Origin: Mongoliibacter ruber | GTDB lineage: Bacteria; Bacteroidota; Bacteroidia; Cytophagales; Cyclobacteriaceae | Assembly (NCBI RefSeq): GCF_003003005.1 | Contig: NZ_PVTR01000006.1 | Location: 269,863 to 333,862 of the forward strand | Length of the DNA stretch: 64,000 bases | Reading direction: 5' to 3' | Part shown: piece after piece, positions 62,707 to 64,000 of the stretch | How the letters are laid out: every line of letters begins with the position of its first letter | How positions within the stretch are numbered: position 1 is the first letter of the stretch | Translations under genes and position numbers: made by a program | Notes under the pieces: generated by a model | Databases searched by the model: none | Seen by the model: the letters and a program-made list of their open reading frames with translations, nothing else | Told to the model about the DNA's origin: nothing

Positions 62707-63589
62707 GAAGGAGTATCTTCCAAGCTTCAGCTGCAAAACCTTCTTCAAGCTTTTCTTTTGCCAAGCTATGTAAATGAAAAATATAGCTTTCCTCGTCATT
62801 TTGAAAACGCAATTTGAACTCTTGAATAACAGGATGCTGAGCATACTCTTCCAATTCAGCAGCAGAAGGCAACTTTTCCACATTACCTAACCTTCCAAGG
62901 TTATTCCCCGTGAGCACCAAACTATTTCGTATTTCAGCAGGGATTTCATCTACCCCTACACCTTTGTTTCTAAGAGGTTTAGGGATTTCAAAAAGGGCAT
63001 TCCCATTTGCCCTACAATACCAATCCCCACCCATTCTGGAAACAGCATCAAGTTTAAATGGATTGATTTTACCATTTTGATCCAGGATTTCTTCCTGTAC
63101 ATGGACCATTAAGACTTCACATATCACCAAATTGGCAGCTCCTCCCTCTTCTCCTATTGGCAATACCTGCAGTACTTTACATTCAAAAGCTGCAGGTGCT
63201 TCTTTGACTCTGGGAGGCTTGACCACTAAAGACTTTTCTTCGGTAAGACCTGCCTTCACAAACTCATTCACTCCTTTATCATATTCTGTACTTGCAAGTG
63301 ACATCTGTTCCACCATTGGATAATTCACTATGTTAATAACCACCTCCGGCACCTCTAAAACATTATCAAGGCTATGCTTCGTAGTATTATCTCTTACCCT
63401 TCTTGATGGCGAGAATACCAAAACAGGTGGATTGGATCCGAAAACATTGAAAAAACTAAATGGACTCAAATTGACATTTCCTTCAGCATCAATGGTACTG
63501 GCAAAAGCTATTGGCCTTGGTGCAATGGATCCTAGCAAATAACCATGTAATTCAGCTGTACTTACTCCTTGTGGGTCTATTGATTTCAT
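62696..63589 (-). CDS. Flavin reductase family protein (FMN-binding split barrel)
   Basis: 297 residues, longer than the usual about 200. The family core is in LLGSIAPRPIAFASTIDAEG (N-terminal) and NLSPFSFFNVFGSNPPVLVF. FMN-binding basic/phosphate motifs follow. A C-terminal extension of about 90 residues after residue 205 (NPLGRLGNVEKLP-like, HPVIQEFKLRF) is the usual Bacteroidota form. Substrate unknown. Confidence 0.85.
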   Translation of the reverse strand: MKSIDPQGVSTAELHGYLLGSIAPRPIAFASTIDAEGNVNLSPFSFFNVFGSNPPVLVFSPSRRVRDNTTKHSLDNVLEVPEVVINIVNYPMVEQMSLASTEYDKGVNEFVKAGLTEEKSLVVKPPRVKEAPAAFECKVLQVLPIGEEGGAANLVICEVLMVHVQEEILDQNGKINPFKLDAVSRMGGDWYCRANGNALFEIPKPLRNKGVGVDEIPAEIRNSLVLTGNNLGRLGNVEKLPSAAELEEYAQHPVIQEFKLRFQNDEESYIFHLHSLAKEKLEEGFAAEAWKILLQKK

Positions 63590-63875
63590 ACTTGTTGGTT
63601 CTACATTAATTAAATGGCTTAGAAGCTGATTTATGTTTGTCTAAATTAAGGACTTCATTCAGATAAATCATTATAAAAAACAGCATTTCAAGAGTCTTGT
63701 TTAAAAGCTTTATTGGTCTGTATTGTTTACTTTATCTTCAATAAACCTCTATTAAGTCAAACTGCAAAGGTCGCTACTAATGATATACGCTGGGATAATC
63801 CGGATGATGAAGGAAGTCTTTGAGAAGGTCGAAAATCGTCATTCGTAAATCTTAATTCTGATTTCCCCCAAACGC
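63590..63875. other. Intergenic region before the rRNA operon end
   Basis: No gene or strong repeat seen. AT-rich. Confidence 0.4.
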
Positions 63876-63904
63876 AAAAAACCCTTTGGATCGCTCCAAA
63901 GGGT
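63876..63904 (-). terminator. rRNA operon terminator
   Basis: ACCCTTTGGA, TCGC loop, TCCAAAGGGT. On the minus strand it is followed by a T-run, just beyond the 5S 3' end. Confidence 0.85.
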
Positions 63905-63916
63905 CTGTATAAATGA

Positions 63917-64000
63917 GGCGGCGACCTACTCTCCCGGGTGTAACCCCAGTACCATCGGCGCTGCAGGGCTTAACTTCTCTGTTCGGGATGGGAAGAGGTG
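63917..64000 (-). rRNA. 5S ribosomal RNA, partial
   Basis: The reverse complement reads ...CCCATCCCGAACAGAGAAGT, TAAGCCCTGCAGCGCCGATG, GTACTGGGGTTACACCCGGG, AGAGTAGGTCGCCGCC, the 3' two-thirds of a 5S rRNA. The 5' end lies beyond the window; 23S and 16S should lie further right. Confidence 0.93.

Overview
The window is chromosomal DNA from a Bacteroidota bacterium, most likely Cytophagales and probably near Cyclobacteriaceae. Support: a gliding-motility/type IX secretion C-terminal domain, FtsX-type permeases of the Bacteroidota kind, 6-bladed beta-propeller lipoproteins, PorT-like barrels, a three-subunit succinate dehydrogenase, an IntDOT-like integrase, promoters of the TTG-N19-TAnnTTTG type, and weak Shine-Dalgarno use. 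The genus is not determined.

Layout. 0-9.1 kb: small membrane protein, GNAT acetyltransferase, DUF4143 ATPase behind a 32-bp x 3 tandem hairpin repeat, two paralogous propeller lipoproteins, an exported barrel-like protein, a MITE-like repeat and the lutABC lactate operon. 9.1-12.2 kb: a nest of dispersed hairpin repeats, an S41 peptidase whose 5' end is replaced by a 61-bp copy of antisense DNA from a nearby gene, and a three-gene operon (DUF1579-like protein, membrane protein, winged-helix regulator). 12.4-15.3 kb: a nitric-oxide/iron-sulfur repair cluster (Rrf2 regulator, Ric, heme-copper-oxidase-like membrane protein, small membrane protein). 15.4-24 kb: M48 lipoprotein protease, fasciclin-cupredoxin lipoprotein, DUF502 protein, short LuxR protein, FtsX permease.

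24.25-37.1 kb is a ~12.9 kb genomic island at the 3' end of tRNA-Ser(GGA). A 25-bp partial copy of the tRNA end marks the far boundary, a tyrosine recombinase sits beside the intact tRNA, and the same TGACTCACCGAAT-type motif occurs near both ends. The cargo is an array of Rhs/YD-repeat C-terminal tips on the minus strand: a 5'-truncated, frameshifted Rhs core followed by five tip modules. The tips share near-identical core DNA and then diverge into different toxin-like ends, most followed by a candidate immunity gene (polytopic membrane protein, lipocalin-like lipoprotein or small soluble protein). The best candidate for a new system is this store of swappable toxin/immunity cassettes, now partly decayed and punctuated by short palindromic insertions. 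HicA, XRE and RAYT-transposase remnants lie among the cargo.

37.2-43.5 kb is a tightly overlapping minus-strand operon (glycosyltransferase, small protein, SpoIIE-type phosphatase, polysaccharide deacetylase, second glycosyltransferase, TatD hydrolase, asparaginase). ruvC is divergent. 44-51.5 kb: PorT-like barrels, a Crp/Fnr regulator beside a beta-helix lipoprotein and diheme cytochrome pair, and a racemase-GNAT-symporter operon. 51.8-55.2 kb: sdhCAB with a clear promoter. 55.5-63.6 kb: a large T9SS-type surface protein, DCC thiol oxidoreductase, beta-carbonic anhydrase, fabD, folK, sppA and a flavin reductase. The window ends inside a 5S rRNA, the tail of a minus-strand rRNA operon.
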